Shown: piece after piece, positions 23,695 to 33,315 of the stretch
How the letters are laid out: each line of letters starts with the position of its first letter
Numbering within the stretch: the stretch's first letter is position 1
Origin: Brumimicrobium oceani
GTDB taxonomy: Bacteria > Bacteroidota > Bacteroidia > Flavobacteriales_D > Crocinitomicaceae
Length of the DNA stretch: 64,000 nucleotides
Assembly (NCBI RefSeq): GCF_003143775.1
Contig: NZ_QFRJ01000008.1
Location: 1-64,000 of the forward strand
Direction of reading: 5' to 3'
Translations under genes and position numbers: made by a program
The notes under the pieces: model-generated
The model's input: the letters and a program-made list of their open reading frames with translations, nothing else
What the model was told of the DNA's origin: nothing
The model's database searches: none

Positions 23695-24168
23695 ATGAAA
23701 TTATCAGAAGTAAAAACAGCTTTAACAAACTTGAAAACAATTGCATTTCAATTGCCAAATGGAGAATTAGTTCCTAATCATTTTCACGTTACAGAAGTAG
23801 GGAAAATCACCAAAAACTTTATCGATTGTGGTGGAACAGTGAGAAACGAAGAAGTAATTAATTTCCAATTGTGGAATGCCGATGATTACGATCACAGATT
23901 GCATCCAGGGAAATTGTTGAACATTATAGAATTGTCAGAAAAAGTATTGGAATTAAAAGACCAAGAAATCGAAGTAGAATATCAAGGTCAAACTATCGAG
24001 AAATTTGCTTTAGAATTTGATGGGAAAAACTTCTTGTTGACGACAAAACAAACAGATTGTCTAGCTCCAGATAAATGTGGTATTCCTGAAGAAAAATCAA
24101 AATTACAAATGATGGATTTAGGGAAAAATGAAGCTGAAGTTTGTACTCCAGGTAGAGGATGCTGCTAG
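23695..24168 (+). CDS. DUF6428 family protein of the arsenic operon
   Basis: A 157-residue soluble protein (KLSEVKTALTNLKTIAFQLPNGELVPNHFHVTEVGKI ... DCGGTVRNEEVINFQLW) of a family that in Bacteroidota is found beside arsR and arsC. It ends in a Cys-rich tail (CLAPDKCG ... CTPGRGCC). The conserved His residues in NHFHVTEVG and the paired Cys at the end could bind metalloid, but the function is unknown. It is preceded by a palindrome like the arsR operator. Confidence 0.75.
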   Translation: MKLSEVKTALTNLKTIAFQLPNGELVPNHFHVTEVGKITKNFIDCGGTVRNEEVINFQLWNADDYDHRLHPGKLLNIIELSEKVLELKDQEIEVEYQGQTIEKFALEFDGKNFLLTTKQTDCLAPDKCGIPEEKSKLQMMDLGKNEAEVCTPGRGCC

Positions 24169-24318
24169 AAATCAGTTTTGAGTAGGGAATTTTGAGTAGT
24201 GAGGCTAGATCAATTGATGATTGCTTTTATCTTGAAACCCCCATTAATTTTTTTTAGCTAGAAATACTCAAAAAAAATATATAATCATAGTTTCTCGGAA
24301 AAAGATGGTTCGGAGCAC

Positions 24319-24351
24319 CTCTCCCTTTGGAGGGAGACACAGAGGGAGGAT
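24319..24351. repeat. REP-like palindrome upstream of arsC
   Basis: CTCTCCCTTTGGAGGGAG with a following AGAGGGAGGAT arm, related to 23152-23184. The gap between DUF6428 and arsC (24169-24401) holds nothing else that I can identify. Confidence 0.55.
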
Positions 24352-24401
24352 AATACATCAGAAATTAAAATCAAGTGAATTAGAATTTTATAGCAAGTAA
24401 A

Positions 24402-25025
24402 ATGAAACTATTTGAAAAAATAACGGATTTCGTGACACAATTAGATGTGTCCACCGTAAACGAAGAAAGAAAACAAATTCTTCAACCACTTATTGACTTC
24501 ATTCAAATGAAGCAGAATAAAAATGAAGTGATAAACCTCAACTTTATCTGCACGCACAATTCTAGAAGAAGTCATTTAGCTCAAATTTGGGCGCAAACGG
24601 CTGGGCATTACTTTAGTGTTCCAAACGTGCTTTGTTATTCTGGAGGAACAGAAGCAACTGCTGTATTTCCTGCTGTGATTGAAACTTTGAAGAATTCTGG
24701 ATTTAATATTTGCACGATGACTTCCTCGGAAAATCCAAAGTATGCTATAAAATACTCTGAAAGTCAATCTTCAATTATTGGTTTTTCAAAGCGATGGGAT
24801 GATACTTCAAACCCAAAAGATTCATTTTGTGCCGTGATGACATGCTCTGAGGCAGATGGCGATTGCCCGGTAGTTTTTGGTGCCGAAAAACGTGTTCCAA
24901 TTCATTATTTAGATCCAAAAGCATTTGATAATTCTCCAGAAAAAATGGAGGAATACAATAAAACAAGTGTACAAATTGCAACCGAAATGAAATATGTATT
25001 CGGTCAAATCAAACAAACGAAGTAA
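24402..25025 (+). CDS. arsC: Arsenate reductase, LMW-phosphatase type
   Basis: The 207-residue protein has the P-loop CTHNSRRS (C-x5-R type) near residues 52-59 and later Cys residues ([20 protein letters not shown]). The arrangement matches low-molecular-weight-phosphatase-like arsenate reductases of Bacteroidota, about 200 residues. It would reduce As(V) to As(III) through a Cys relay for export by Acr3. The acr3 ATG follows the stop by one base, so the two are co-translated. A truncated second copy lies at 17831. The 89-bp block 24555-24643 is almost identical in both. Confidence 0.85.
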   Translation: MKLFEKITDFVTQLDVSTVNEERKQILQPLIDFIQMKQNKNEVINLNFICTHNSRRSHLAQIWAQTAGHYFSVPNVLCYSGGTEATAVFPAVIETLKNSGFNICTMTSSENPKYAIKYSESQSSIIGFSKRWDDTSNPKDSFCAVMTCSEADGDCPVVFGAEKRVPIHYLDPKAFDNSPEKMEEYNKTSVQIATEMKYVFGQIKQTK

Positions 25026-25026
25026 G

Positions 25027-26064
25027 ATGAAAAGCATGAGTTTTTTAGACAGAAATCTAACACTATGGATTTTTGTAGCAATGGCAATTGGAGTTGGAAT
25101 CGGTTATTTCGTACCTACATTTCCAGATTTTGTAAATTCTCTAAGTAGCGGTACAACCAATATTCCTATTGCAATCGGATTAATTGTGATGATGTATCCA
25201 CCTTTAGCGAAAGTGAATTATAGACTTCTTCCAAAAGTATTTCGGAACACCAAGATTCTTTCTATTTCCCTTTTTTTAAATTGGATTGTCGGACCCATTT
25301 TGATGTTCACTCTGGCAATTATATTCTTGAGAGATTATCCAGAATATATGGTCGGAATTATCTTGATTGGACTCGCAAGATGTATTGCAATGGTCATGGT
25401 TTGGAACGATCTTGCAGAAGGGAGCAGCGAATATGGTGCTGGATTAGTTGCACTAAACAGCATTTTCCAAGTATTTGCTTACAGCTTTTATGCATGGCTT
25501 TTTATTACAATCCTTCCTCCATATTTCGGATTCGAAGGTGCAATTATTGACATTTCAATTGCTACAATCGCTGAAAGTGTTGCCATTTACTTAGGAATTC
25601 CATTCTTAATGGGGATTTTAAGTCGACAAATTCTCATCAAGCAAAAAGGAGAGAAGTGGTTTACAGAGAAATTTATTCCTGCAATTTCACCTTTAACTTT
25701 GATTGCTTTATTGTTTACAATCGTCATCATGTTTTCCCTCAAAGGAGAACTAATCGTTGAAATACCAATGGATGTTGTGATCATCGCTGTTCCATTATTA
25801 TTGTATTTTACCTTGATGTTTTTCATTAGCTTTTTCTTCACAAAAGCCATGGGTACTTCCTACGATAAAACCGCTTCCGTGGCATTTACCGCAGCAGGAA
25901 ATAACTTTGAATTAGCAATAGCAGTTTCCATCGCAGTGTTTGGACTCAATTCAGGTCAAGCTTTCGCAGGAGTTATTGGTCCGCTGGTGGAAGTTCCAGT
26001 ATTGATATTATTGGTAAAAGTTTCCTTGTGGATGAAGAAGAGGTTTAAAGTAATTCAAGCCTAG
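25027..26064 (+). CDS. acr3: ACR3-family arsenite efflux transporter
   Basis: I use ATG 25027; the upstream codons overlap arsC. The 345-residue protein has about ten membrane segments and the family signatures: [36 protein letters not shown], the conserved Cys in [20 protein letters not shown] (needed for As(III) transport in characterised Acr3), and [19 protein letters not shown]. It exports arsenite across the inner membrane using the proton gradient, finishing the detoxification begun by ArsC. Confidence 0.95.
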   Translation: MKSMSFLDRNLTLWIFVAMAIGVGIGYFVPTFPDFVNSLSSGTTNIPIAIGLIVMMYPPLAKVNYRLLPKVFRNTKILSISLFLNWIVGPILMFTLAIIFLRDYPEYMVGIILIGLARCIAMVMVWNDLAEGSSEYGAGLVALNSIFQVFAYSFYAWLFITILPPYFGFEGAIIDISIATIAESVAIYLGIPFLMGILSRQILIKQKGEKWFTEKFIPAISPLTLIALLFTIVIMFSLKGELIVEIPMDVVIIAVPLLLYFTLMFFISFFFTKAMGTSYDKTASVAFTAAGNNFELAIAVSIAVFGLNSGQAFAGVIGPLVEVPVLILLVKVSLWMKKRFKVIQA

Positions 26065-26345
26065 GAACTTGGTTTTAGCTATACAATCTATGCGGATCCT
26101 CAACTTGTTTTAACTTTTCTTTTTCGCGGTGAACCTTTATGTCAGCAAGCACAGCATAAGTGTGAAAGCTCTGCTTTTTTCTCTGTGAAATAAAATCAAG
26201 TGCCGAAGGTGCTCTCTTCGAACCTCTAAGCAGTTTTCCTTTCGTTCTTTCTTCTTATTTCCCTTCTTTTTCTCTGCGAATCTCCGCTCCTCCGCGTAAC
26301 TCTGCGTAATTTTCTATCTTTACCCCAAAACGAAAACTCCCAAAC

Positions 26346-27758
26346 ATGAAACGTCGCGACTTCTTTCGAAACTCCTCTTTAACTGCAGCAGGCTTAGCAT
26401 TGTCTCCACTGTTATTTTCTTCGGACGATAACACTTCTTTATTGCTCGAAGACCTTAACGATGAAGCCAAAAACATTATCTTTTTAGTGTCCGACGGAAT
26501 GAGTATCGGAACGTTAACCATGGCGGATATGCATTTGATGTCAACCACAGGAAAACACACGACTTGGATTGAGAATTACAAAAACGGCCGATTCAAAAGA
26601 GCCATGATGGACACCGCTTCTGCGGATTCTTTGGTTACAGATTCGGCAGCAGGAGGTTCAGCTTGGGGAGGTGGAGTTCGTGTTCCAAATGGTGCTTTGA
26701 ACATGGGAGCAAATGGAGAAAAGTACACACCAATTTTACAGAAGTTTAAAAACGAGGGTAAAAAGGTAGGTTGCGTAACAACGGTTCCAATTACTCATGC
26801 AACACCAGCTTCTTTTTGTGTGAATAACAAAAGCAGAAGGAATCAACCAGAAATCGCAGAACAATATTTGGACTTAAAATTTGATGTCATGATGGGAGGT
26901 GGAGATCAATATTTCTCAGCCGACAAGCGAAAAGATAAAAAGGATGTTTACGGAGGTTTCGCTTCGGCAGGTTATGATGTAGTGAAATCAAAATCTCAGT
27001 TGAATGCAGTTTCAAATTCAGAATCTCCACTTTTAGGCGTTTTTTCTGATGATCCTTTGCCATATACAATTGACCAGAAAAATGATAAAGAATTACAAAA
27101 TACTGTTCCAACTTTAGCCGAAATGACTTCTGTTGCCATCAACAAAATGAAAGATAATTCTCAAGGATTTGTATTGCAAGTCGAAGGAGGAAAAGTGGAT
27201 TGGGCAGCGCATGCGAATGATGCTCCAGGACTAATTTACGATCAAATCGCATTTGACGAAGCACTAAAAGTTGCTTTAGATTTCGCAATTGAAGACAAGA
27301 ATACTTTAATAATCGTAACCACAGATCATGGAAATGCGAATCCGGGTTTGTTTAAAGGAAGAAAAGCCGATGAGAATTTTGCGCGCTACCAAACGATGAA
27401 GAAAAGTAATACTTGGGTAATGCAAAATCTTCATGCAAACTTAAAACCAAATCAACTGAAAGAATTAATTGAATTTGGTCAGGGTTTTGCCATTTCTGAT
27501 GATGAGGTGAAAATTATTTTGAATCACGTGGAAGGATTAAACGAGGAAGAACTCCAAGACTACAACAAAATGCCCTATGAGAAATATGGTTTGATTCATA
27601 AAAAATACACCAATGTAGGCTTTGGAGATATGAGTCACTCCGCTGATTTTGTAGAATGTGCTGCTTTTGGACCAGGAAGTGAATTGTTAACGCCTTTTAT
27701 AAAGAATACATTTTTACATAATATGATGTTGAAATCTGTCGGAATTACGTTCCGATAA
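26346..27758 (+). CDS. Tat-exported alkaline phosphatase
   Basis: The 470-residue protein has a twin-arginine signal (MKRRDFFRNSSLTAAGLALS) and then the PhoA-type alkaline phosphatase fold. VSDGMSIG (first metal Asp), TDSAAGGSAWGGG with the Ser nucleophile, HATPASF, VEGGKVDWAAHANDA, TTDHGNANPGLF and MSHSADF supply the two zinc and one magnesium sites. It would release phosphate from esters in the periplasm or at the surface. The gene is single and follows an AT-rich leader with a TATCTTTA element (near 26312). The region 26065-26345 otherwise holds only low-complexity sequence. Confidence 0.9.
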   Translation: MKRRDFFRNSSLTAAGLALSPLLFSSDDNTSLLLEDLNDEAKNIIFLVSDGMSIGTLTMADMHLMSTTGKHTTWIENYKNGRFKRAMMDTASADSLVTDSAAGGSAWGGGVRVPNGALNMGANGEKYTPILQKFKNEGKKVGCVTTVPITHATPASFCVNNKSRRNQPEIAEQYLDLKFDVMMGGGDQYFSADKRKDKKDVYGGFASAGYDVVKSKSQLNAVSNSESPLLGVFSDDPLPYTIDQKNDKELQNTVPTLAEMTSVAINKMKDNSQGFVLQVEGGKVDWAAHANDAPGLIYDQIAFDEALKVALDFAIEDKNTLIIVTTDHGNANPGLFKGRKADENFARYQTMKKSNTWVMQNLHANLKPNQLKELIEFGQGFAISDDEVKIILNHVEGLNEEELQDYNKMPYEKYGLIHKKYTNVGFGDMSHSADFVECAAFGPGSELLTPFIKNTFLHNMMLKSVGITFR

Positions 27759-27864
27759 TTATCGGAATACGAATGAGAGAATTACGAACGGCGAAGCCCT
27801 CAACGAAGTTAATTGTGTGCTTCCCTAAATAGCGATATGCATTCTGATTAAAAATACTATGGAA

Positions 27865-27992
27865 AAATCCGTGTTAAATCCGCGTTCGAAGATCAGCGTC
27901 ATCCGCGTGCCAATAATGCGTGTGGTTTGTTGTGGCTCATGACGGAACGCAGATGACACGGATGCCAGGGCAGCGCGGATAATCACGGATTT
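27865..27992. repeat. REP-like imperfect palindrome pair
   Basis: AAATCCGTG...GATCAGCGTCATCCGCG (27865-27912) is followed by GACGGAACGC.GATGACACGGAT ... CACGGATTT (27941-27992), roughly its inverted copy. The same two arms in the opposite order lie at 29908-30032, and a single arm at 62822-62872. The rest of 27759-28140 shows no gene. Confidence 0.65.
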
Positions 27993-28140
27993 ATTAGGGT
28001 CTTAATTCTATCAACTCTTTTGAGTAAACCAATTGCATATTCTGAATTTTCGCTGTTCATCATTTTCTCACTGTAAACATCAAATATTTCTTTTTGATCC
28101 TATTCATTTAATCTCTTTTCCTCCGCTGTCACATTCTTTC

Positions 28141-29349
28141 TCACTCTGAAATTCCATCCACCGTCCAATGAAAAAGCGGTTGCATTAAAGGCAATTCTCG
28201 CCAATTGAGTTCTTTACCATGAATCGTCCAGCCAAGTTCTTTTGATTTAATTTCTAATGTTTTTGAAGCATCAGAATAACTGTATTCTAATTCAATTTCT
28301 TCTTCATCATAATTGGTCAAAATGAGTTTGTTTTGTTGAATTTCTAAATGAAAATCCTCCATGGAATCGTCTTCATATTGAAAAATAAAATAGCCTTGTC
28401 GGTGAATAAAAAATCTTTTAATATTTAAGTTTTCTAGAATTCCATCGGGTTGACTTTTTAATATTTCATAAGCTCCGTGCATTGAAATTCTTGGCACTTT
28501 ATCATCGTTATAATTTCCAGTTTGAATATAAGGAAAAAGCGATTCACTGATGATAAACAAAACAATAATTCCTTTTATCGAGAATCGTATAACTTTAGAA
28601 TTGATAAGATTCTCTTTAGTAAAATAGGGAAGAGAAATCATTTTATTCAAGACAAAAAACTGAATGACGTTTTTTAAAGATGGCACCAATAAAATCAAGG
28701 TGATCAACAGTAAAAAAGTAGAAAATAATTTGACCGAAATGTCGAATCCGAGATTAACAAAAAGCACATTGAGTAAAACACCTGAAAGAATAAAAAGTCC
28801 AAGAATTCTCGTTTTTTTGAAGAGCAACATGAATGCAGGAATAACTTCTAATAATCCAATAAACACGTTGTAGGAATGTGAAGAACCAATTGTGCTCCAA
28901 TACAAAATGTCTTTGTCTAACATTCCAAGCGGAGTAAATAAGGTATTGGGTTCTGGAAGATAAAACTGGGCTTTAAAAATCTTATCGAAACCGTATTTCA
29001 ACATGATTAAAGCGAGATAATAAGCTAAAACCAATTGAAAAACAGTGATGATTTTTTGCTGATTATTCTTCCATAATCTTAAAAATTGTAGAATAGAATT
29101 TAGAAATACCGCCAATAAAATCAACACCAGAAACAACATATAAAAGGTCGTAGAATCTGATGATATTTCTGGATTGCTGACTTTAATTCCATCAAAGGAA
29201 TTAGCTACTTCTAGAATTATATCTTCAAATAAAAATCGAGTTATATCGGATTGAAAACTCCAATTTCTGAATGAAAAAGGAATGAAAACGACTCCTAAAA
29301 CTCCGAATATTAAGAGGGAAGAATAAAGAAAAGCAATCGATTTTCTCAT
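28141..29349 (-). CDS. Multi-pass membrane protein, DoxX-like
   Basis: The 402-residue protein has eight or so hydrophobic segments. The central part (LIMLKYGFDKIFKAQFYLPEPNTLFTPLGML ... LGLFILSGVLLNVLFVNLGFDISVKL) resembles the DoxX/quinol-oxidase-subunit-like membrane family. The C-terminal about 120 residues form a soluble beta-rich domain (YFIFQYEDDSMEDFHLEIQQNKL). It is probably co-transcribed with the small secreted protein encoded six bases upstream of it (29356-29799). The function is unknown; a redox-linked role is only suggested by the DoxX resemblance. Confidence 0.55.
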   Translation of the reverse strand: MRKSIAFLYSSLLIFGVLGVVFIPFSFRNWSFQSDITRFLFEDIILEVANSFDGIKVSNPEISSDSTTFYMLFLVLILLAVFLNSILQFLRLWKNNQQKIITVFQLVLAYYLALIMLKYGFDKIFKAQFYLPEPNTLFTPLGMLDKDILYWSTIGSSHSYNVFIGLLEVIPAFMLLFKKTRILGLFILSGVLLNVLFVNLGFDISVKLFSTFLLLITLILLVPSLKNVIQFFVLNKMISLPYFTKENLINSKVIRFSIKGIIVLFIISESLFPYIQTGNYNDDKVPRISMHGAYEILKSQPDGILENLNIKRFFIHRQGYFIFQYEDDSMEDFHLEIQQNKLILTNYDEEEIELEYSYSDASKTLEIKSKELGWTIHGKELNWRELPLMQPLFHWTVDGISE

Positions 29350-29355
29350 TCTTGA

Positions 29356-29799
29356 TTACTTTTTAAAACCAATAAATTCAACTTCATTTACCTTATTGGA
29401 AAAGTGAATTGGATATTCATTTTTGTGTATAGATTTTATAAATTTTAAGGAATTCTCTCTGTTCAAAAAGCTGTGATTATATAAAGTGTCTCTCTTTAAA
29501 GTGTAACTAGATTCATCTAAATCTTCAAAATTTACCCGTCGGGTAGCAAGACAAAAATTTGCAGTTCTGTGTACTAAAATGGTTGTTGAATCATTTATTG
29601 AAATTACAGAATCCAACATTACCGTTGGCGGAATATATGGATTCCCAAAATTTGAATTGTTGATTGTAAAAAGATTGTTTTTGTAAGCTTTTGAAAAGGA
29701 TTTTACTGATCCGCTGTGACTTTTATGTGCGATGATTTTGGTTTGAGATTGCGCTAATAATCCAAAAAATAAAAAGGGAATTAAAATGTATTTCTTCAT
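29356..29799 (-). CDS. Small secreted protein of unknown function
   Basis: 147 residues with a signal peptide (MKKYILIPFLFFGLLAQSQ). The mature part contains HRTANFCLATRRVNFEDLDES and has no recognised domain. It stands immediately upstream of, and six bases from, the DoxX-like membrane gene, so the two may act together. Confidence 0.55.
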   Translation of the reverse strand: MKKYILIPFLFFGLLAQSQTKIIAHKSHSGSVKSFSKAYKNNLFTINNSNFGNPYIPPTVMLDSVISINDSTTILVHRTANFCLATRRVNFEDLDESSYTLKRDTLYNHSFLNRENSLKFIKSIHKNEYPIHFSNKVNEVEFIGFKK

Positions 29800-29907
29800 G
29801 ATAAAATGTTTTTGTTTTCTCGATGTACATTTCAGAATGGAAATGGTTCATAATCAATTATGAATCGGGGAGCCAATGTGCGGTTAAGTCGCTCGGTGGT
29901 GCTCATG

Positions 29908-30032
29908 ACGGAACGCGAATGACACGGATGCGAAGGCAACGCAGATAATCACGGATATTTTTAGCAATGCTATAAAGTAAAATAAATCCGTGTAAATCCG
30001 CGTTCGAAGATCAGCGTCATCCGCGTCCCAAT
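29908..30032. repeat. REP-like palindrome pair, inverted relative to 27865-27992
   Basis: Arms GACGGAACGC.AATGACACGGAT ... CACGGAT (29908-29955) and AAATCCGTG ... GATCAGCGTCATCCGCG (29983-30027). Same family as 27865-27992 and 62822-62872. Confidence 0.65.
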
Positions 30033-30061
30033 ACAGCGCAAGGTTTTGCCAGAATACGAAC

Positions 30062-30157
30062 ATGCTTAAATTGGAACAATACATTCAATTATGCGATGCG
30101 ATTGATAATAATAAAAAGGAAGAATTATCAAGACGGCTAATGACAAAAGCGTTATAA
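30062..30157 (+). CDS. Possible 31-residue peptide ORF or gene remnant
   Basis: ATG at 30062, stop at 30155-30157, encoding a charged amphipathic helix (EQYIQLCDAIDNNKKEELSRRL). The reading looks protein-like but is very short, has no clear ribosome-binding site and converges with the racemase-like gene. It may be the tail of a lost gene. Confidence 0.2.
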   Translation: MLKLEQYIQLCDAIDNNKKEELSRRLMTKAL

Positions 30158-30817
30158 TTACAAATTCACCGCACTTTCTATCTGTATTCTCGCCATATCA
30201 AAGACATTTTTACCTTGTTTTGATAATGCAACAGACAATTCCGTACAGGCAATTACAACTGCATTTTCTTTCGAATATTTAGCAACAATTTGATTAAACT
30301 CAAGAAGCATTTCTTCTGTTTCTAAATTTTGATAAACTTGTTTTCTCACATGGTCGATAAAGATGATTTCTTCAATTGATGGGGTCAGTATTTCAATATG
30401 GTTTTCTTCTAATTTTGACTTTATATAATCCGATTCCATTGTGAATTTTGTTCCAAATATCATCGCTTTTTTGTGCTGAGATTTTTGAATTTCAGTTAAT
30501 GTCAAATCAATAGGATGAATGATTTTGATTGCTAATTCTAAGCTGTCTATCGTTTCATGTAAAGTAATATTGGGAACTAAAATAGAACTGACTCCCAAAG
30601 CAATTAACTCCTCCAAATAGGTCTTTACAATTTTATCTAACTCGTCGGAAGTATTAGGCAATAAATTATTGATTTCATCAAAATTGGCATTCAACATTTT
30701 AAACGGAAAAGTGCTAAATCCACCATGTTTTTTATTGTAAAGCGCATTCAATTCTTTAATGTAAAAAAGAGTAGAATAACTTCCTAATCCTAAAATCCCA
30801 AGTTTATTTGACGCCAT
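30158..30817 (-). CDS. Aspartate/glutamate racemase-like protein lacking one catalytic Cys
   Basis: The 219-residue protein follows the Asp/Glu racemase fold (KLGILGLGSYSTLFYIKEL at the start, VVIACTELSVAL near the end). Racemases use two cysteines. The second (IACTE) is present, but the position of the first, normally in a CNTAH motif, reads VPNITLHE. A standard two-base racemase mechanism is therefore unlikely. It lies three bases downstream of egtB on the same strand, so it is co-expressed with it. It could be a lyase/isomerase-like or binding protein linked to thiol metabolism; this is inference. Confidence 0.7.
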   Translation of the reverse strand: MASNKLGILGLGSYSTLFYIKELNALYNKKHGGFSTFPFKMLNANFDEINNLLPNTSDELDKIVKTYLEELIALGVSSILVPNITLHETIDSLELAIKIIHPIDLTLTEIQKSQHKKAMIFGTKFTMESDYIKSKLEENHIEILTPSIEEIIFIDHVRKQVYQNLETEEMLLEFNQIVAKYSKENAVVIACTELSVALSKQGKNVFDMARIQIESAVNL

Positions 30818-30820
30818 ATT

Positions 30821-32038
30821 TTAATTGCGATTTAAAATGTAATTAGCGAAATAGTCTTTGCTATCTGTGAGTTTTGAAATAACAGAAAAATTAGTTTTCT
30901 CAATTAAATTTTGAATAATTTTATCATTGTATTTTCTTGAAATTTCTGTTGCGATTTTTTCACCTTTTTTAAAATGAAATGTCTTGTCAAGTTTTTCAAT
31001 ATAAACAACTTGCTCAGTTTGACTCACGATAAAACTTTTTGCAATTCCTTCTGATTTCTTGAAATTTGGATAAGCTAAATAGGAACTGTTTGTCCATTCC
31101 CATCGTTTTCCCCAATCAAATTTTTCTGATGCAATTTCCCATTCAAATTCATTTGGTAAACGCATGTTTTTCCATTCTGCATAAGCATAGGCTTCGTAAT
31201 AACTGATGTGCGTTAAAAGAGAATCAGGATTAACTTTTTGCAAACCCGAAAGTGTGAAATGATGCCATTCACCGTCTATTTTTTTCCAGTATAATGGAGA
31301 ATTAACTTCCTTTTTGGCCTTCCAATGTAATCCTTCTTCTAGCCATAAATTAAAATCTTCATATCCACCTGCTTCTATAAATTCAATGAACTCTCCGTTG
31401 GTGACGAGAGATTTACTGATTTCAAAATCGTTGAGATAAACTTTGTGTCGTCCCAATTCATTGTCATAACAGAAATCATCTCCTTGATGTCCAATTTCGT
31501 ACACTCCTTCTTTAATAGCAGCAAAGCCTGAATCAGTATTTTGACTATTTATAATATTGAAATTAGCATCATAAACGGGATAGAGTGGGTTGCTGGCAAA
31601 CATGAATTTCAAATCAGTAATCAATAATTCTTGGTGTTGCTCTTCGTGATTAATTCCTAACTCTAACAATTCCAAAACCTTTTCACTTGGATTTTGAGAT
31701 AAGAATTCAACCATTTGTTCTGTCACATAGTTCCGGTATTCAAAAACCCTTTTTACAGTCGGACGCGTTAAATAGCCACGATTTGCTCTGCTGATTCGTT
31801 TCCCGGAATTATTATAATAACTGTTGAAAATAAAATTGAAATGCTCATCAAACAATTGATATTCTTCTTTAAATTGTTTCAAAATAAACTCTTCAAAAAA
31901 CCATGTTGTATGAGCAATATGCCACTTAGTTGGACTTGTGAATGTTGCAATTTGAGCTACGTAATCTTCCGTTTCTAAGGGTTCGCATAATTTTTCTGTG
32001 TGTTTTCTAGTTGCTTTAAATTTGTCTGTGATGTTCAT
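30821..32038 (-). CDS. egtB: Ergothioneine biosynthesis sulfoxide synthase EgtB
   Basis: The 405-residue protein has an N-terminal DinB-like domain with the iron ligands WHIAHTTWFFEEF and NHEEQHQELL (the HX3HXE type pattern), and a C-terminal formylglycine-generating-enzyme/C-type-lectin domain (GVYEIGHQGDDFCYDNELGRHKVYL ... MRLPNEFEWEIASE ... WEWTNSSYL). EgtB joins hercynine to a thiol donor (gamma-glutamylcysteine or cysteine) using O2. The usual partner EgtD (histidine methyltransferase) is not in this window. The downstream neighbour is instead a racemase-like protein. Confidence 0.85.
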   Translation of the reverse strand: MNITDKFKATRKHTEKLCEPLETEDYVAQIATFTSPTKWHIAHTTWFFEEFILKQFKEEYQLFDEHFNFIFNSYYNNSGKRISRANRGYLTRPTVKRVFEYRNYVTEQMVEFLSQNPSEKVLELLELGINHEEQHQELLITDLKFMFASNPLYPVYDANFNIINSQNTDSGFAAIKEGVYEIGHQGDDFCYDNELGRHKVYLNDFEISKSLVTNGEFIEFIEAGGYEDFNLWLEEGLHWKAKKEVNSPLYWKKIDGEWHHFTLSGLQKVNPDSLLTHISYYEAYAYAEWKNMRLPNEFEWEIASEKFDWGKRWEWTNSSYLAYPNFKKSEGIAKSFIVSQTEQVVYIEKLDKTFHFKKGEKIATEISRKYNDKIIQNLIEKTNFSVISKLTDSKDYFANYILNRN

Positions 32039-32077
32039 GGTAATTCTGTGTTTTAAGGATCAACTTTCGGTGAATTA

Positions 32078-32314
32078 GTGCTTTCTATAGCCGTTGGCAC
32101 ATGTCGAGATAAGATGGGATTTACTATTAAATTATCGTTTCCATCTTCTAGTTTTAACTCACTGCTTTATTCAAGATTCTTAAAAGTAACTGAAAATCAC
32201 CACCTATCAAAGTTCAAAATGGTTAATAAAATAGAAAAGGAGAAATTCTCGCTGCTCTTTTTCATGCTGAAAAATGCTTTAGAAAACGAAATCGAATGGT
32301 GGCAGAGAGAGTAA
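32078..32314 (+). CDS. Doubtful small ORF between two minus-strand genes
   Basis: A GTG-initiated frame of 78 codons. An ATG at 32219 would give a 31-residue charged peptide (MVNKIEKEKFSLLFFMLKNA...). No family is recognised. It fills the gap between egtB and comF, both on the other strand. Nothing else was found in 32039-32351. Confidence 0.2.
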   Translation: MLSIAVGTCRDKMGFTIKLSFPSSSFNSLLYSRFLKVTENHHLSKFKMVNKIEKEKFSLLFFMLKNALENEIEWWQRE

Positions 32315-32351
32315 AACTGTTGCTGGTGCTAGAGATGCTGGTTCAAAATCA

Positions 32352-33125
32352 TCAATGTGCTACAGCTAAAGTGCCCAAGCTTACTTTAACATTTTTGTCA
32401 TCTTCAAATACGGCCCTTGCAGCAAATTCTAGAGTTGCTCCTGTTGTTAAAACATCATCAATGATCATGACATGTTTTACCCCTAGAAGTGCACCTTTTT
32501 TCAAGGCGAATTTATCTTTTACATTCTCGTACCTTTCTTCCTTGCTTTTTCGGGTTTGAGATTTATCATGCCTTTTTCTGTACAAAACATCCAAAATAGG
32601 AATGCCTAACTCTTCACTAACGCCTTTTGCAATTAATAAACTCTGATTGTAACCTCGCGAAAATTTCTTTTTCGAATGAATGGGAACAGGAAGTAGCACT
32701 TCAATATCAGCAAATTTAGGATTGTTTTTTAATTTTCTTGCCAGCATTTTGCCCATGAAGTGAGCTAAATCAACCCCTTCGCTGTATTTTATGTGATGGA
32801 GAATCTTTTTTGTTGAGGTTCCTGCTTCATAATAGAGTAAAGCAAAAACATTTTCAATATTCAGCCTGCCCCAAAATACTTGGTCGGCTATTGAATAATC
32901 CTCATATTTTTCGAAGTAAGTGTAGTGCAATTCCTCCTCGCACGAGAAACATAAGTGCTCGGTTTTTTGATTTAATTCAGATCCACAAACAACACAAAAG
33001 TGTGGGAATATCAAGGAAGTAATTCCTTCAAAATATTGTTTTCCTATTTTTAGAAGTTTGGATTTCATTAGTAAATATGCTTTTAAGTACATATCAAGGT
33101 CCGGCTTTTCAGTGCAAGAAAACAA
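32352..33125 (-). CDS. ComF-family phosphoribosyltransferase-like protein
   Basis: 257 residues; the true start may be the Met at residue 20. An N-terminal zinc finger (FPHFCVVCGSEL ... HLCFSCEEEL) precedes a PRTase fold with the ComF signature VLLPVPIHSKKKFSRGYNQSLLIAKGVSEELG and the PRPP loop VMIIDDVLTTGATL. ComF proteins assist natural DNA uptake in competent species, where they are thought to act on incoming single strands in the cytoplasm. Many non-competent bacteria also keep it. Confidence 0.9.
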   Translation of the reverse strand: MFSCTEKPDLDMYLKAYLLMKSKLLKIGKQYFEGITSLIFPHFCVVCGSELNQKTEHLCFSCEEELHYTYFEKYEDYSIADQVFWGRLNIENVFALLYYEAGTSTKKILHHIKYSEGVDLAHFMGKMLARKLKNNPKFADIEVLLPVPIHSKKKFSRGYNQSLLIAKGVSEELGIPILDVLYRKRHDKSQTRKSKEERYENVKDKFALKKGALLGVKHVMIIDDVLTTGATLEFAARAVFEDDKNVKVSLGTLAVAH

Positions 33126-33315
33126 GTTTGAAATGTGTTTAAAGAACTAAAAATAAGAACATTTTATTTAAAAAATAGCTTAAAACTCATGAATTATAAA
33201 TAAATACCTATCTCATTTCGTCAAAATCCTCTAACAATTCACAATTATCACCTATAAATCATCAATTGTAAAGACAATTCTTTAATTTTGGAAATCAAAT
33301 TTAAATGAGAAAGAA

